DNA of 64,000 nt, from assembly GCA_965229765.1 (NCBI GenBank), contig CBDDJT010000001.1, positions 124,001 through 188,000 on the forward strand, written 5' to 3'. Position numbers and translations under genes: made by a program. Within the stretch, counting starts at the first letter, position 1. Every line of letters starts with the position of its first letter. Below the pieces are notes generated by a model that searched no databases, was not told where the DNA came from, and was given only the letters and a program-made list of their open reading frames with translations. Positions 18,529 to 27,326 of this stretch are shown in pieces. This DNA is from ASV31 sp965229765. GTDB taxonomy: Bacteria; Pseudomonadota; Alphaproteobacteria; Rhodobacterales; Rhodobacteraceae.

Positions 18529-19008
18529 GCGTGGCACTGCCCTGGTATGGCGACAAGGGCATCCTTTCGTCCCAGGGGGGATGCCCGACCCGGATTGGCT
18601 GCCCGAGCAAAACGTGCGTTCCGATCTTTGCAGTCGACACTTGCCCGCAACCAGAACCTCAAGCCATTGGCCGGAGGCAGACTGCGTGCGCCGGATCACC
18701 GGCAGATGCCTGATCGATGCCATTCAACAAGGCTGATTTGCAAAAAGGCAATGTTGTGAATCCTTATGAGGATGACAGCAGTGCTTGAAGCCGCACGGCC
18801 CGCTCGCGCACCTCAGTGGAAGACTTGTTCCTGGTCTTGCGCATGACGCTCCAACCTACTCAGGAGTTGGAGCCTCCGGCAAACCCGGTCCGGTTCAATG
18901 TGGAATGGCCCGTATTGCGAACGCACAGGCGACCGATTTGAGTCGAGAAAACTTGCTGCGATGGCGCCGTGGTTCCGCGCCATCGCATTTGACGTCGGGC
19001 AGTAGTGA
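18529..19008. other. Intergenic, no gene seen
   Basis: This stretch separates the convergent TRAP permease and metallo-beta-lactamase-fold genes. It contains an 8-bp inverted repeat (GGGCATCC at 18557-18564 with GGATGCCC at 18579-18586) that might end transcription, but there is no T-run. No coding frame shows a recognisable domain. Confidence 0.5.
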
Positions 19009-20316
19009 CTACTGCAGTGACACCATGGTCGGTTCATCCGAACCTGTCGGGGCACACCAGCCTGAAAGGATCTCTTCCTTGGCGGGATCGCTCCAGGTCG
19101 GATTGTCGATGTCGAACACGATGGGCTTGATGTAATCGACCGGATCAACCAGCCAATGCAGGCGCGGTCTTTCCTCCTGCGGCACACCCATCAGATCCAT
19201 CTGGCTCACATAGCCGGCATAGACCGACAGCGACGATCCCTCGCGCGCGCGGCTTCCGGTGGTGATGTGATTGGGGATGTAGATCTTCGGCTTGATCGCG
19301 GCCTGGTACATGATCAGGTCGCGCAGGCCGTTGTTGTCGAAGTTACCCGTAGCAGCGGTACCCAGCTGCACATCCGTGGGGCCGAGCGCCTCAAGCAGGC
19401 TGATGATGCGCTGCCCGTCCTCGGGCGTGCCTTCGAAGCCGCGGCCGATCCCTTCTTTCAGCGATCCCGCCGTGTTCTGATAAACGAACGAGAAGTTGGT
19501 TCCGTCGCGCAGCATGAAGCTGAAGAACAGCGCATCGGCCCCCCCCGGAGCGCCACGGGTGGTGCGATTGTCGAACTGACGGGGATCGACGGCCTCGTAA
19601 TCGGGTTCAGCCCGGCGCGGCCAAAGCGGTGTACCGGCAGGGAAGAGGTACTCGTCGCGATCATCAACGATGATCTGCACCGGGGTCGGGGGGAAATCCG
19701 GATCCGGCGGAACAGCCTGCGAATGCAAGTGCCGGAATGCGGTCACACAGGCCTGCGGCTCAAGGAATGACAGGTTGACCACTTCGGTGCCCGGGACCGA
19801 ACCAAGGCTTGTGACAGGGACGCAGTCGATGGAAGCGCCTTCGGGGAAAGCATAGTCAGGGTTCTCCTGCACGCGCGGATCTGCCGAAAGGCGCGCGAAG
19901 TCGAGATCCATCGTGCTGCAGGACTCTTCGGTGGCATAGATCACCGCGTCAGTCATCGCCGAGATGTAGGCCGCGTTGTCCGCGTGGTCGTTGTGACCAT
20001 GGCCCAGAGTGATGGCGTCCGGGTTCAGGTTGACCAAATCGTGAATGGTCAGCGGCGTGCGGCCGCGTTCGACCTCCAGTCTGGTCAGGAAGGTATCCAT
20101 CATGACCACATGGCCCTGGATCGCAGCGGCAAAGGACGATGCAGACAGCCAAGAAAAGATTACCTTGTCATCCGGCATCGCGCCGGTGACAGGATCCACG
20201 TGCTCCACACCAAAGACATGCTGCCGTGCGGCGATCATGTCGCTTGTCTCGACCGCAGCAACCGGGCCGCTGAACGCGGCGGCGGCAACTGCAGCCATCA
20301 AGAGCGATGATTTCAT
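19009..20316 (-). CDS. Secreted metallo-beta-lactamase-fold hydrolase
   Basis: 435 residues with an N-terminal Sec signal (MKSSLLMAAVAAAAFSGPVA). The HxHxDH metal motif is at residues 106-111 in LGHGHNDHADNA, and later histidines such as in IPNHITTG could complete the site. The substrate is unknown. It has an AGGAGG ribosome-binding site before the ATG and lies 81 bases downstream of the DUF3299 gene on the same strand, so it may be the last gene of the metal-related ABC operon. A periplasmic zinc-type hydrolase would fit that context, but this is inference. Confidence 0.75.
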   Translation of the reverse strand: MKSSLLMAAVAAAAFSGPVAAVETSDMIAARQHVFGVEHVDPVTGAMPDDKVIFSWLSASSFAAAIQGHVVMMDTFLTRLEVERGRTPLTIHDLVNLNPDAITLGHGHNDHADNAAYISAMTDAVIYATEESCSTMDLDFARLSADPRVQENPDYAFPEGASIDCVPVTSLGSVPGTEVVNLSFLEPQACVTAFRHLHSQAVPPDPDFPPTPVQIIVDDRDEYLFPAGTPLWPRRAEPDYEAVDPRQFDNRTTRGAPGGADALFFSFMLRDGTNFSFVYQNTAGSLKEGIGRGFEGTPEDGQRIISLLEALGPTDVQLGTAATGNFDNNGLRDLIMYQAAIKPKIYIPNHITTGSRAREGSSLSVYAGYVSQMDLMGVPQEERPRLHWLVDPVDYIKPIVFDIDNPTWSDPAKEEILSGWCAPTGSDEPTMVSLQ

Positions 20317-20397
20317 TTCAGTTCCTCCTAGGGGTGAGTTTTTCGACGCCTTGATGCACCGCGAACCTTTCGATCCTCGCCGCGACGTTCTTTTCGA

Positions 20398-20967
20398 TTA
20401 TCTGCGAAAGTCCTCAATATAAGTGGTTTCCAGCTGATAGCCGACTTGCGCAAGATCGGTTAAGAGCATCTTCGCCTGAAGGTTCCCACTTACCAGTACC
20501 GGCTCCCAAAGCTTGCGATGCGGCCAAGGAACTTCACTAGCCGCAAAGATAAGCTGATTTGGCGGTGGTGGCGGAACATGAATACATGCCCCAACAAATG
20601 GGACCAACACAAAATCAGTCACGCCCTTTGAATTGACTTCCAAGGGGATCATGTACCCGGCAATTGTTATGTACGCGCCATCAAGATCAGTATTAAGAGC
20701 ACTGCCATTGGCATCGAACTCGGGAATCCAGACGTCGGCCGTATTGTCAACGAACCCCCTGCCGATGATCTCGCCGTAGGGCACACCGTTCGGAATCAGA
20801 TCGGACCAGCGGATTCTCTGTGGGGTTCCCGCTGCAAGGCCGGGGACGGCTGGAACGACCGCCCCGGCAAGAAGGAGATGGATAGCTTTCCTGCGCGACG
20901 GGTGCAGTGTGGAAATTGCGGTTCGAGGACCATGCACCGCATACGTTTCGCCGGATGACTTTGTCAT
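20398..20967 (-). CDS. DUF3299 periplasmic protein
   Basis: 189 residues. The start at 20967 (MTKSSGETYAVHG) overlaps the permease stop in an ATGA. A twin-arginine-like SRRKAIHLLLAGAVVPAVPG segment precedes the mature part, suggesting export. The DUF3299 core includes GAYITIAGYMIPLE and VPFVGACIHVPPPPPNQ, with a conserved cysteine and histidine that could bind metal. DUF3299 proteins often accompany DUF2796 and LolCDE-like ABC genes, as here. Resembles the last component of the Vibrio Zrg zinc system; exact role unknown. Confidence 0.8.
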   Translation of the reverse strand: MTKSSGETYAVHGPRTAISTLHPSRRKAIHLLLAGAVVPAVPGLAAGTPQRIRWSDLIPNGVPYGEIIGRGFVDNTADVWIPEFDANGSALNTDLDGAYITIAGYMIPLEVNSKGVTDFVLVPFVGACIHVPPPPPNQLIFAASEVPWPHRKLWEPVLVSGNLQAKMLLTDLAQVGYQLETTYIEDFRR

Positions 20968-22214
20968 GTCTTCACCATCATTCCGTCTGCAAGGGAGAAC
21001 TGGTAGGCCCGCCACGCGGGCAATAGGCTGGCCGCGGCCGCTCCAAGAAGAACGGCCAGCATCACCAGAAGTTCGCGGTCACTTGGCCAGTCGATCGGAA
21101 GCCAGAGGCCAAAGGCGGCGTCGACCATCGGCCGGGCCAGCGCCAAGCCCGAATAGAGCAGCACCAGCCCGGCGATGACGCCACAAGCGGCTATGAGCAC
21201 CGCCTCGCTGAACAGCAGGCCCACGATCGTCCGTGGGCGGGCGCCCATCGCGCGCCAGATCGCCATCTCGCGTCTTCGCTCGTTCAGGCTGGCCAGCGTC
21301 ACGGCCATCATCCCGAGGATCGAGGCAACGATGACCATGGCGGAGACCCCCACAAGGGCGATCTCGGCGATTCCGGTTATCTGCCAGAGTTCCTGAAGGG
21401 CGAGGCCGGGAAGCACCGCCAGCAAGGGCTCTTCGGGATAGGTATTGATCCATCGTTGCAGACCAAAAAGCTGCATACGGGACGAGACCCCGAGCAGAGC
21501 CGCGGTTATGGCCGCTGGCTGAAGGTCCATCTCGCGAATGACGCTCTCTGGTGTGCCGGTGCCCGGACGTCGCCCTCCGCCCTGCCAGTCGACATGGATC
21601 GCTTCGATCCCCTCGAGGCTGACAATCACCGTTCTGTCGACCGGTGTTCCCGTCTTTTCCAGTATCCCGACAATCCGAAACGGCGTTTCGTCATGGTCGC
21701 TGAACGACGCGATCCCGTGCGAGACCACGATGGGTTGCCCAAGTTCGTATTCCAGTGTCCGCGCCACATCGGCGCCAATGACGGCATCGAAGAGATCGTT
21801 TATCCGCGCCCCGCCGGCGAATTCCAAAGCCCGGCCCCCGCGGTACTTGTATCGCTCGAAGAATTCGTTGGTCGTCCCCATCACGCGGAACTGCTGATGG
21901 CTGTCGCCGAGTGATATGGGAACAATCCAGTCGACTGCTGGTTGCCTGGCGATGTCCTGGTAGCTTTCCCAGGTGATGTTGTTGGTGGGTGTCCCGATCC
22001 GGAACACCGAGTAGAGCAAAAGTTGCACCGAACCAGAGCGCGCGCCGATGATCAGGTCGGTATCAGAGATCGTGTCGGCAAAGCTGGCCTTTGCCCCGGT
22101 GCGCACCTTCTCAACTGCAAGAAAAAGCGCCACCGATACAGCGATCGACATCACCGTCAGCCCGACCGTAAGGGCGCGTGCAAGCATCGAGCCGAGCGCG
22201 AGGCGAAAGATCAT
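20964..22214 (-). CDS. FtsX/MacB-like ABC transporter permease
   Basis: 416 residues with one N-terminal membrane helix (about 8-32), a large periplasmic domain and three C-terminal helices (FtsX domain, about 290-410; GMMAVTLASLNERRREMAIW and RAMGARPRTIVGLL). This is the mechanotransmission type of ABC permease, which usually extracts or displaces substrates at the periplasmic side rather than importing through a pore. Its stop and start overlap both neighbours by four bases, so it is tightly coupled to the ATPase and the DUF3299 gene. Confidence 0.85.
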   Translation of the reverse strand: MIFRLALGSMLARALTVGLTVMSIAVSVALFLAVEKVRTGAKASFADTISDTDLIIGARSGSVQLLLYSVFRIGTPTNNITWESYQDIARQPAVDWIVPISLGDSHQQFRVMGTTNEFFERYKYRGGRALEFAGGARINDLFDAVIGADVARTLEYELGQPIVVSHGIASFSDHDETPFRIVGILEKTGTPVDRTVIVSLEGIEAIHVDWQGGGRRPGTGTPESVIREMDLQPAAITAALLGVSSRMQLFGLQRWINTYPEEPLLAVLPGLALQELWQITGIAEIALVGVSAMVIVASILGMMAVTLASLNERRREMAIWRAMGARPRTIVGLLFSEAVLIAACGVIAGLVLLYSGLALARPMVDAAFGLWLPIDWPSDRELLVMLAVLLGAAAASLLPAWRAYQFSLADGMMVKT

Positions 22215-22912
22215 CCCGCGGCCCTTTCCGTCTGGGCTATAGTCTCGATCCGCTCCACCCTGTCAAAGCGGCGACCAAGCCTTTCGTCGTGGCTGACCAA
22301 GAGAAGGCTGGAGTCGTTGGCATGCATCTGAGCAAACAGGAGATCCAGAAACCCGGCCTGTGCCTGATGATCGAGGGCCGAAGTGGGTTCGTCCGCCACG
22401 ATCAGGTCTGGCTGACCGATAAGGGCACGGGCGACGGCGACGCGCTGCTGCTGGCCGACGCTTAACCGGCCTGCGCGCGACGTCGCGACCGCGCCGTCAA
22501 GTCCCATGGCCTGCAGCAGGCGAAGGACCTCGGCATCGACATCCCCTGCTCTCTTGCGGCGGTCAGCCGAGAACATCAGCGGAAGCACGATGTTATCGCG
22601 GACCGTCGCATGGGGCAGCAGGTTGAATTGCTGGAAGATGACGCCGATCCGGTCGGCACGGAAACGGTCGCGGCCTGCGGCTGACAGGGCGCCAAGCTCT
22701 ACCCCGCCGACAACGATGGTTCCGGAATCCGCGCGCAAGGTGCCGCAGATCAACGAAAGCAAGGTCGACTTGCCACTGCCGCTATCCCCCACGATCATGA
22801 CGGATTCCCGGCGTGAAATGGTGAAGCCCGGCACCTTCAGGGAGAAAGAAGCCCTTCCGGGCCAACGAAAGGCCACATCCGTCATGCAAAGGATCTGGCC
22901 ATCCGGCATCAC
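22211..22912 (-). CDS. LolD/MacB-like ABC transporter ATP-binding protein
   Basis: 233 residues. Walker A GDSGSGKST, Q-loop region GVIFQQFNLLPHATV, signature LSVGQQQRV and Walker B LIVADEPTSALD are all present, so the ATPase should be active. It powers the FtsX-like permease encoded directly downstream. The start follows the stop of the DUF2796 gene immediately (22913), so all four genes form one translationally compact operon. Confidence 0.9.
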   Translation of the reverse strand: MMPDGQILCMTDVAFRWPGRASFSLKVPGFTISRRESVMIVGDSGSGKSTLLSLICGTLRADSGTIVVGGVELGALSAAGRDRFRADRIGVIFQQFNLLPHATVRDNIVLPLMFSADRRKRAGDVDAEVLRLLQAMGLDGAVATSRAGRLSVGQQQRVAVARALIGQPDLIVADEPTSALDHQAQAGFLDLLFAQMHANDSSLLLVSHDERLGRRFDRVERIETIAQTERAAG

Positions 22913-23587
22913 TCAGTTCCCGAAATCGATCATGAGGCTGGTCTGGCCGCGCTTGACCGTGGCCGCGCTGGCACCGCCCTCGCCAAGGATGGTGAAGCTC
23001 AGTTTCTCGGCACTCGGGAAGACCTCAAAGATACCGAGGGCCAGCGCGTTGGCGGCACCGATGTTGGCACAATCGAAATGGTACTCGGCGACGAACTCCA
23101 GATGCGTTTCTCCGTGGTCCTGGCCTTCGTGATCGTGGGAATGAGCTGCCTCGTGATCCTTGTCGTGATCGTGCTCACCATGTTCCTCATGCTCATGCTC
23201 ATGGTGTTCATCCTGCGCATGTCCGTGTTCGGCGGTTTCGGAAGAGGCCGAAACAGAGGCATGTTCGACGGTGCAGCCGGCGGCATCGGGCAGGCCGAGC
23301 AACGCAGAAGGGTTCATCAGGGTTTCACGGGCACCTGCCACGGCCTGCTTGTCGGCGTCCGAGGTGGGCGGGTGCTCGAAACCCACGATATCGGCGCCGG
23401 GTGCATAGAGCGCCATCGCGATCTCGTTGCCATCGACCGCGATCTCGACCTCGATCGTACCGTGCTGGTGCGCTGCGGCGGAACGAACCTCCTGCGCAAT
23501 CGCGGCGGCGGTCCCAAGCACGCTGACCATCCCGACGGACGTGCAAACAAGAACGGTTGAGGTCATGTGCAGAACAGGTCGAGACAT
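22913..23587 (-). CDS. DUF2796 (ZrgA-like) periplasmic protein with histidine-rich metal-binding segment
   Basis: 224 residues with an N-terminal secretion signal ending near AAAIAQ. The region 121-162 contains 15 histidines with many Asp and Glu, the classic look of a zinc-sequestering loop, between conserved DUF2796 halves (HQHGTIEVEIAVDGNEIAMA and HLEFVAEYHFDCANIGAAN). In Vibrio, ZrgA belongs to a zinc-regulated ABC system. GAGGA precedes the ATG by 8 bases. First gene of the operon. No obvious Zur box was found upstream by eye. Confidence 0.83.
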   Translation of the reverse strand: MSRPVLHMTSTVLVCTSVGMVSVLGTAAAIAQEVRSAAAHQHGTIEVEIAVDGNEIAMALYAPGADIVGFEHPPTSDADKQAVAGARETLMNPSALLGLPDAAGCTVEHASVSASSETAEHGHAQDEHHEHEHEEHGEHDHDKDHEAAHSHDHEGQDHGETHLEFVAEYHFDCANIGAANALALGIFEVFPSAEKLSFTILGEGGASAATVKRGQTSLMIDFGN

Positions 23588-24519
23588 TTACCGATCCTCA
23601 GATACTTGTACTTCGCAACGCGCCTTGAAGGAGATGCGCGTTGGTTTCGTTGGTGCCGCGTCGGCATTGTCCAGGGCACGGCCAAGCAAGGCGCAATCAC
23701 GGGGCTCGGCGCTTTCAGGTCTGCTGCGCAAACGCCTGATTGCTTCGCCAGATGCGACGTTGTCTTGAAGGTCCCAGCCTGTTCGGAGTTGCCGGTTGCA
23801 GCGACGTCGAATGGAAAGGCGTAAAGAGACGTGGCACCGACGGTCACTGCCGCCCAAGACCGAGAGCGCCTCACATGTCCCCGTTGAAATCCCTGGGGCG
23901 TTCACCCCGGCTTCGAGCGGGAAACCGCAATGCAGCCTCTCTTCTGCGCGCGTCTCGAAGCGGTCGGATTCGCGCGCCCCGGGGATGATCTTGGCGCCAC
24001 CCAACACCTTGCACCGGGTCACGCCAGGAATGCTTCAGGCTGCTTGGACGCCCCCAGCCTCATCACTGTGACCGCATATGCAGCACGGGTGCTGCTCCTT
24101 GGGCATTTGCCGCCGGCAAAAACGATTTCACACTCTTCCTCCCGGGCTCGCAACGATGCAGGCACTTGTGCCGTCATAGTTTTCGCGTATTAATGTCGGC
24201 ATTATGTGCTGGTACGGCGCAACGTGTCAACAGCCGAACCTTGGCGAGGAGGGGCCGAACGCGGCCAGTAACCAGATGTAAAGAATGGAACATATCGCTT
24301 GAGCATTTGCGGCATCTCGGCGACGGATCGGGCCCAGAGCAAAAGGCAAGGGCCTGAAAAGGCGTGCGGGTTCGGCTGTGGTCAAAGAGTTTGGGGCGGT
24401 GTTCTCTTGGGAGGTAAGTGCAAGTCGACGCTCGCATTCGGCCGTCTCAGAAATTACGATGCACCCTCATCCGGTAGGGCGGATAGTAAGACAGACCAGC
24501 CGTTGGAAGAGGACGCACC
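23588..24519. other. Long intergenic stretch, no supported gene
   Basis: This region of about 930 bases lies between the divergent ZrgA-like operon and a GntR gene. Open frames exist on both strands, but they lack ribosome-binding sites and known domains. It should hold the promoters of both flanking units; no clear operator stood out. Confidence 0.5.
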
Positions 24520-25191
24520 GTGGCACAGCCAGGTAAATTGACCAGAGCAATCGACGCGTACCAGGTTCTGAAGCATGAGATCCGTACGAACAGCTTGCCG
24601 CAAGGTTTTCAGTCACCGGAACCCGAACTCGCGCTGAAGCTTGGGGTCAGCAGAACCACTTTGCGCGAAGCGCTCATTCGGCTTGAGGGTGAGGGCTTGA
24701 TTGAACTCATTCCACGCCGTGGCGTGCGCGTACTTCCCCTTCGGTCGGAAGACATGGAGGAAATATACAACATCTTGATCTTGCTTGAGCCCGAGGTTGC
24801 AGCTGACTTGGCGTCGCGGCGCCTGTCGGATGCCGAACTCGCGCCTTTGCAAGAGGCGACCGTCAGAATGGAAGCGGCCCTTGAGCAAGGAGACCTGGAC
24901 AGCTGGGCAGAGGCCGATGACCAGTTTCACATGGGTATGCTTGAATTGCACGGCAACAAACGCCTCATGGCGATCATCTCAGAGCTTTGGGTTCAGATAT
25001 ATCGTGCCCGAATGATCACGCTCCGATTGCGTGAGCTGCCCTTTCAGTCAAATATTGAACACCGCAGCATTGTAGACAGCATTCGGGAAGGCAATACAGA
25101 GAAGGCGCGCGCGGAATTTCGTGCGCACCGCCAGCGAGCGGCACATGAACTGGTTTCGATTTTGGCGAGATCGGGAATTGGCCAGCTATAA
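24520..25191 (+). CDS. GntR-family regulator, FCD (FadR-like) type
   Basis: 223 residues starting with GTG, preceded by a GGAAGAGGA-like site. The winged helix is at about 10-75 (KLGVSRTTLREALIRLEGEG, RRGVRVLPL) and the FCD ligand domain follows, with the usual Asp/His metal-site residues (DQFHMGML, NIEHRSIVDSIREG). It is convergent with the Rieske/TRAP operon, which ends at 25594, and is the obvious candidate to regulate it; the ligand is unknown. Confidence 0.87.
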   Translation: MAQPGKLTRAIDAYQVLKHEIRTNSLPQGFQSPEPELALKLGVSRTTLREALIRLEGEGLIELIPRRGVRVLPLRSEDMEEIYNILILLEPEVAADLASRRLSDAELAPLQEATVRMEAALEQGDLDSWAEADDQFHMGMLELHGNKRLMAIISELWVQIYRARMITLRLRELPFQSNIEHRSIVDSIREGNTEKARAEFRAHRQRAAHELVSILARSGIGQL

Positions 25192-25593
25192 TTGGCTCTG
25201 TTTGCGGGTTGGCCCAACAGTGATCGAGGGCCGATAAGAGCAGACATTTGGTCACGCGAATTCCAGATGCATCGCGTGTTTGGCCTGTATTTTCTGGTCG
25301 GTGTGACTTGAGCTTTCACTATTCTTGCTGACTGGCGCCCAAGCTGCAAGCAAGCCCCGCCATCATCGGGCTTTAGCAGCCCCAGGGTGAATTGGCCGCT
25401 GGAATGACCGCTGCAAGCCTGAACCGATCAAGAAGAACTCCACCCCAAGCCAAACAGAAAATGACGATCATGTCGCTTTGGCAAGATCGGAATTGCCTGC
25501 AACATTATAGCATTTCGGCGTGGGGGCCGCTTTATCATTTCAGACACAAACTATCGGGCGTCTCACAACGGGCTTCTTGGCAAACGGGCCTGA
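25192..25593. other. Intergenic between convergent genes, no gene seen
   Basis: About 400 bases between the GntR stop and the end of the Rieske gene. No coding frame or strong terminator hairpin was recognised. Confidence 0.45.
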
Positions 25594-26748
25594 CTATGAC
25601 TGTCCTGCTGCGTATTTTGCCACATGATCGTGATAATGCTGAAGCGCGGGCTCGTTTCGGCCAAAGACGAAGGCCTCATTTGCCTTCGATCTCAAGGACT
25701 TCTGGATCTGGAACCCCATGTTATAGTCCTCTTCCTCGACGGCCTTCAGAACCAGCTTGCTGAAGCCCTCGCTCTTGTCGATCTCCTCATTCGTTTCCGG
25801 CTTTCTCGCGCACATGATGGATTGACGCGTGATGGTGGTCTCTGGGGTCGGGCCGGGAAAAACCTGGCTGACAAGGCAGTGATCGCCGACGACACCGGAA
25901 ACCGAGGTGTTCGGAAAGACCGAATGGATCAGCCGGATATGCTCGGAAGGGTCGTTCCACTTGTCCTCGGGCAACTCCGCAATGTCCTTCAGGGACTTGC
26001 GCCCGAAAACGATCCGCTGGTGCGGGCCGTAGGTGTCGTGCAGCATCAGGTTTCCAACAGTGTACTTGCCGACGGTTTCGGCGTGAAGCGTGTTGTGGTG
26101 ATACGCCTCCAGGTACCCATCCCACGCCACCTTCCAGCCGGGGCCGTGGATGTCGCGCTGCTCGTAGAGATACCAGTTCGCGAGGTCGAGCGTTTCGAGC
26201 TCATAGGCGAAGTCGCCCAGCCATTCTTCGATATCGAAGGTCAGTCCTGGCGTCAGGCAGACCCAGATCAGGCCTGCCTTTTCGGCACAGGGCAACTCCT
26301 TCAGGCCAAGCGTTGCGGGATCGACATCGCCGAAGGTCTTGCCCCCGTACATCGACACCAGCTTGCCCTTCATGTCGTAGACCCACGCGTGGTAGGGGCA
26401 AGAAAACTGGCGCGCCGCGCCGCGTCCGTTGGCGCAGACCGGCGCGCCCCGATGGCGGCAGGCATTCAGGAAGGCATGTGCCCGGCCTTCGCCGTCACGG
26501 GTGACGATCACGGGCGTGCCGACCACCTCTGTCGCGGTATAGCTGTTGGGTTCTGCCACCTCGATGGACAGGGCCAGCGCCAGCGGCAGCTCCTTGAAGA
26601 CCCTTTCAACCTCGTGGGCATACCGTGCCGGATCGGTATAGGCCGAGACGTCCAGCGCATAGGTCGACGGGGCCTGATCCGTCGTCCGGTTCTTGTAGTG
26701 CTCGACCGCGCGGCGGGCGAGGTCCATGGTTTCAGACATCGGGCGCAT
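25594..26748 (-). CDS. Rieske non-heme iron ring-hydroxylating oxygenase, alpha subunit
   Basis: 384 residues. The Rieske [2Fe-2S] ligands are C97-x-H99 and C117-x2-H120. The catalytic domain has D210 and the iron ligands H217 and H222 in DGYLEAYHHNTLH. The ATG at 26748 is preferred because GGGAGG lies 5 bases upstream; it overlaps the SnoaL gene end by 17 bases. The enzyme should hydroxylate or demethylate an aromatic or cyclic acid, but no ferredoxin or reductase gene is in this operon, so electrons must come from elsewhere, for example the P450 ferredoxin system at 44.2 kb. Confidence 0.88.
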   Translation of the reverse strand: MRPMSETMDLARRAVEHYKNRTTDQAPSTYALDVSAYTDPARYAHEVERVFKELPLALALSIEVAEPNSYTATEVVGTPVIVTRDGEGRAHAFLNACRHRGAPVCANGRGAARQFSCPYHAWVYDMKGKLVSMYGGKTFGDVDPATLGLKELPCAEKAGLIWVCLTPGLTFDIEEWLGDFAYELETLDLANWYLYEQRDIHGPGWKVAWDGYLEAYHHNTLHAETVGKYTVGNLMLHDTYGPHQRIVFGRKSLKDIAELPEDKWNDPSEHIRLIHSVFPNTSVSGVVGDHCLVSQVFPGPTPETTITRQSIMCARKPETNEEIDKSEGFSKLVLKAVEEEDYNMGFQIQKSLRSKANEAFVFGRNEPALQHYHDHVAKYAAGQS

Positions 26749-27325
26749 CAGGGCCTCCCTTCTCTTTCGTGACGTAGAGAGCTTCGAATTCCCGCCAGGC
26801 TGCCAGATTCTCGGGGTAGTCGGCCGCAAGCCGCCGGTCCCCGGCGACCACGCGGTCCGATTGGTTCAGCGCGCCCGCGTAGTCGGTCGCGGGCACGTAG
26901 TAGAGAAAGCTGATCGTGCGCTTGGCAAAGCGCCAGCGCCCCCCTTCCACGCGGTACTCATCGTCGTATTTCATCGCGGCCAGGCTGTGGGTTCCGCCCG
27001 GCGTCGTTTCGGCATGGCTGAGAAGCAATCCAGACGCCGCCATATCCGATCCTCGGTCGAACCGGATGATATGGTCATGGGTCCAGTGGTAACCCGGCCC
27101 GCGGATCGACAGCACCTTGCAGAACATCTCGATCACCTCGGCGCGGCCACTCGCCCGCATCAGCCCGTTGGGGCTGTCGAACACCGCATCCTCGGTGAAC
27201 AGGCTCTCAAGGTGCGGCATGTCATGTTCATCGCACGCGATCGCATAGCGCGTCACCAGTTCGCCAATCTCGGCGCGGGCTTCAAGCCGTGCCACGCGGG
27301 CTTCCAGATCGGGCAGTTGGGTCAT
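26732..27325 (-). CDS. SnoaL-like (NTF2-fold) protein
   Basis: 197 residues with the SnoaL_4 pattern: an N-terminal helix (LEARAEIGELVTRYAIACDE), FTEDAVFD, and YRVEGGRWRFAKR. This fold includes ring-hydroxylating dioxygenase beta subunits, dehydratases and isomerases. Immediately upstream of a Rieske alpha subunit it could act as a beta-like subunit or as a dehydratase/isomerase on the product. It starts two bases before the dctM stop region, with GGGAGGTAAC as ribosome-binding site. Confidence 0.8.
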   Translation of the reverse strand: MTQLPDLEARVARLEARAEIGELVTRYAIACDEHDMPHLESLFTEDAVFDSPNGLMRASGRAEVIEMFCKVLSIRGPGYHWTHDHIIRFDRGSDMAASGLLLSHAETTPGGTHSLAAMKYDDEYRVEGGRWRFAKRTISFLYYVPATDYAGALNQSDRVVAGDRRLAADYPENLAAWREFEALYVTKEKGGPDAPDV

Positions 27326-27326
27326 G

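Noticed and set aside
18557..18586. Inverted repeat after the TAXI permease as a terminator
   Set aside because: The 8-bp stem has a 14-base loop and no following T-run. It is mentioned with the intergenic region but not called.
23588..24022. 144-codon minus-strand frame upstream of the DUF2796 gene, and a second frame with a signal-like start
   Set aside because: No conserved motif, no ribosome-binding site, and the composition looks non-coding.
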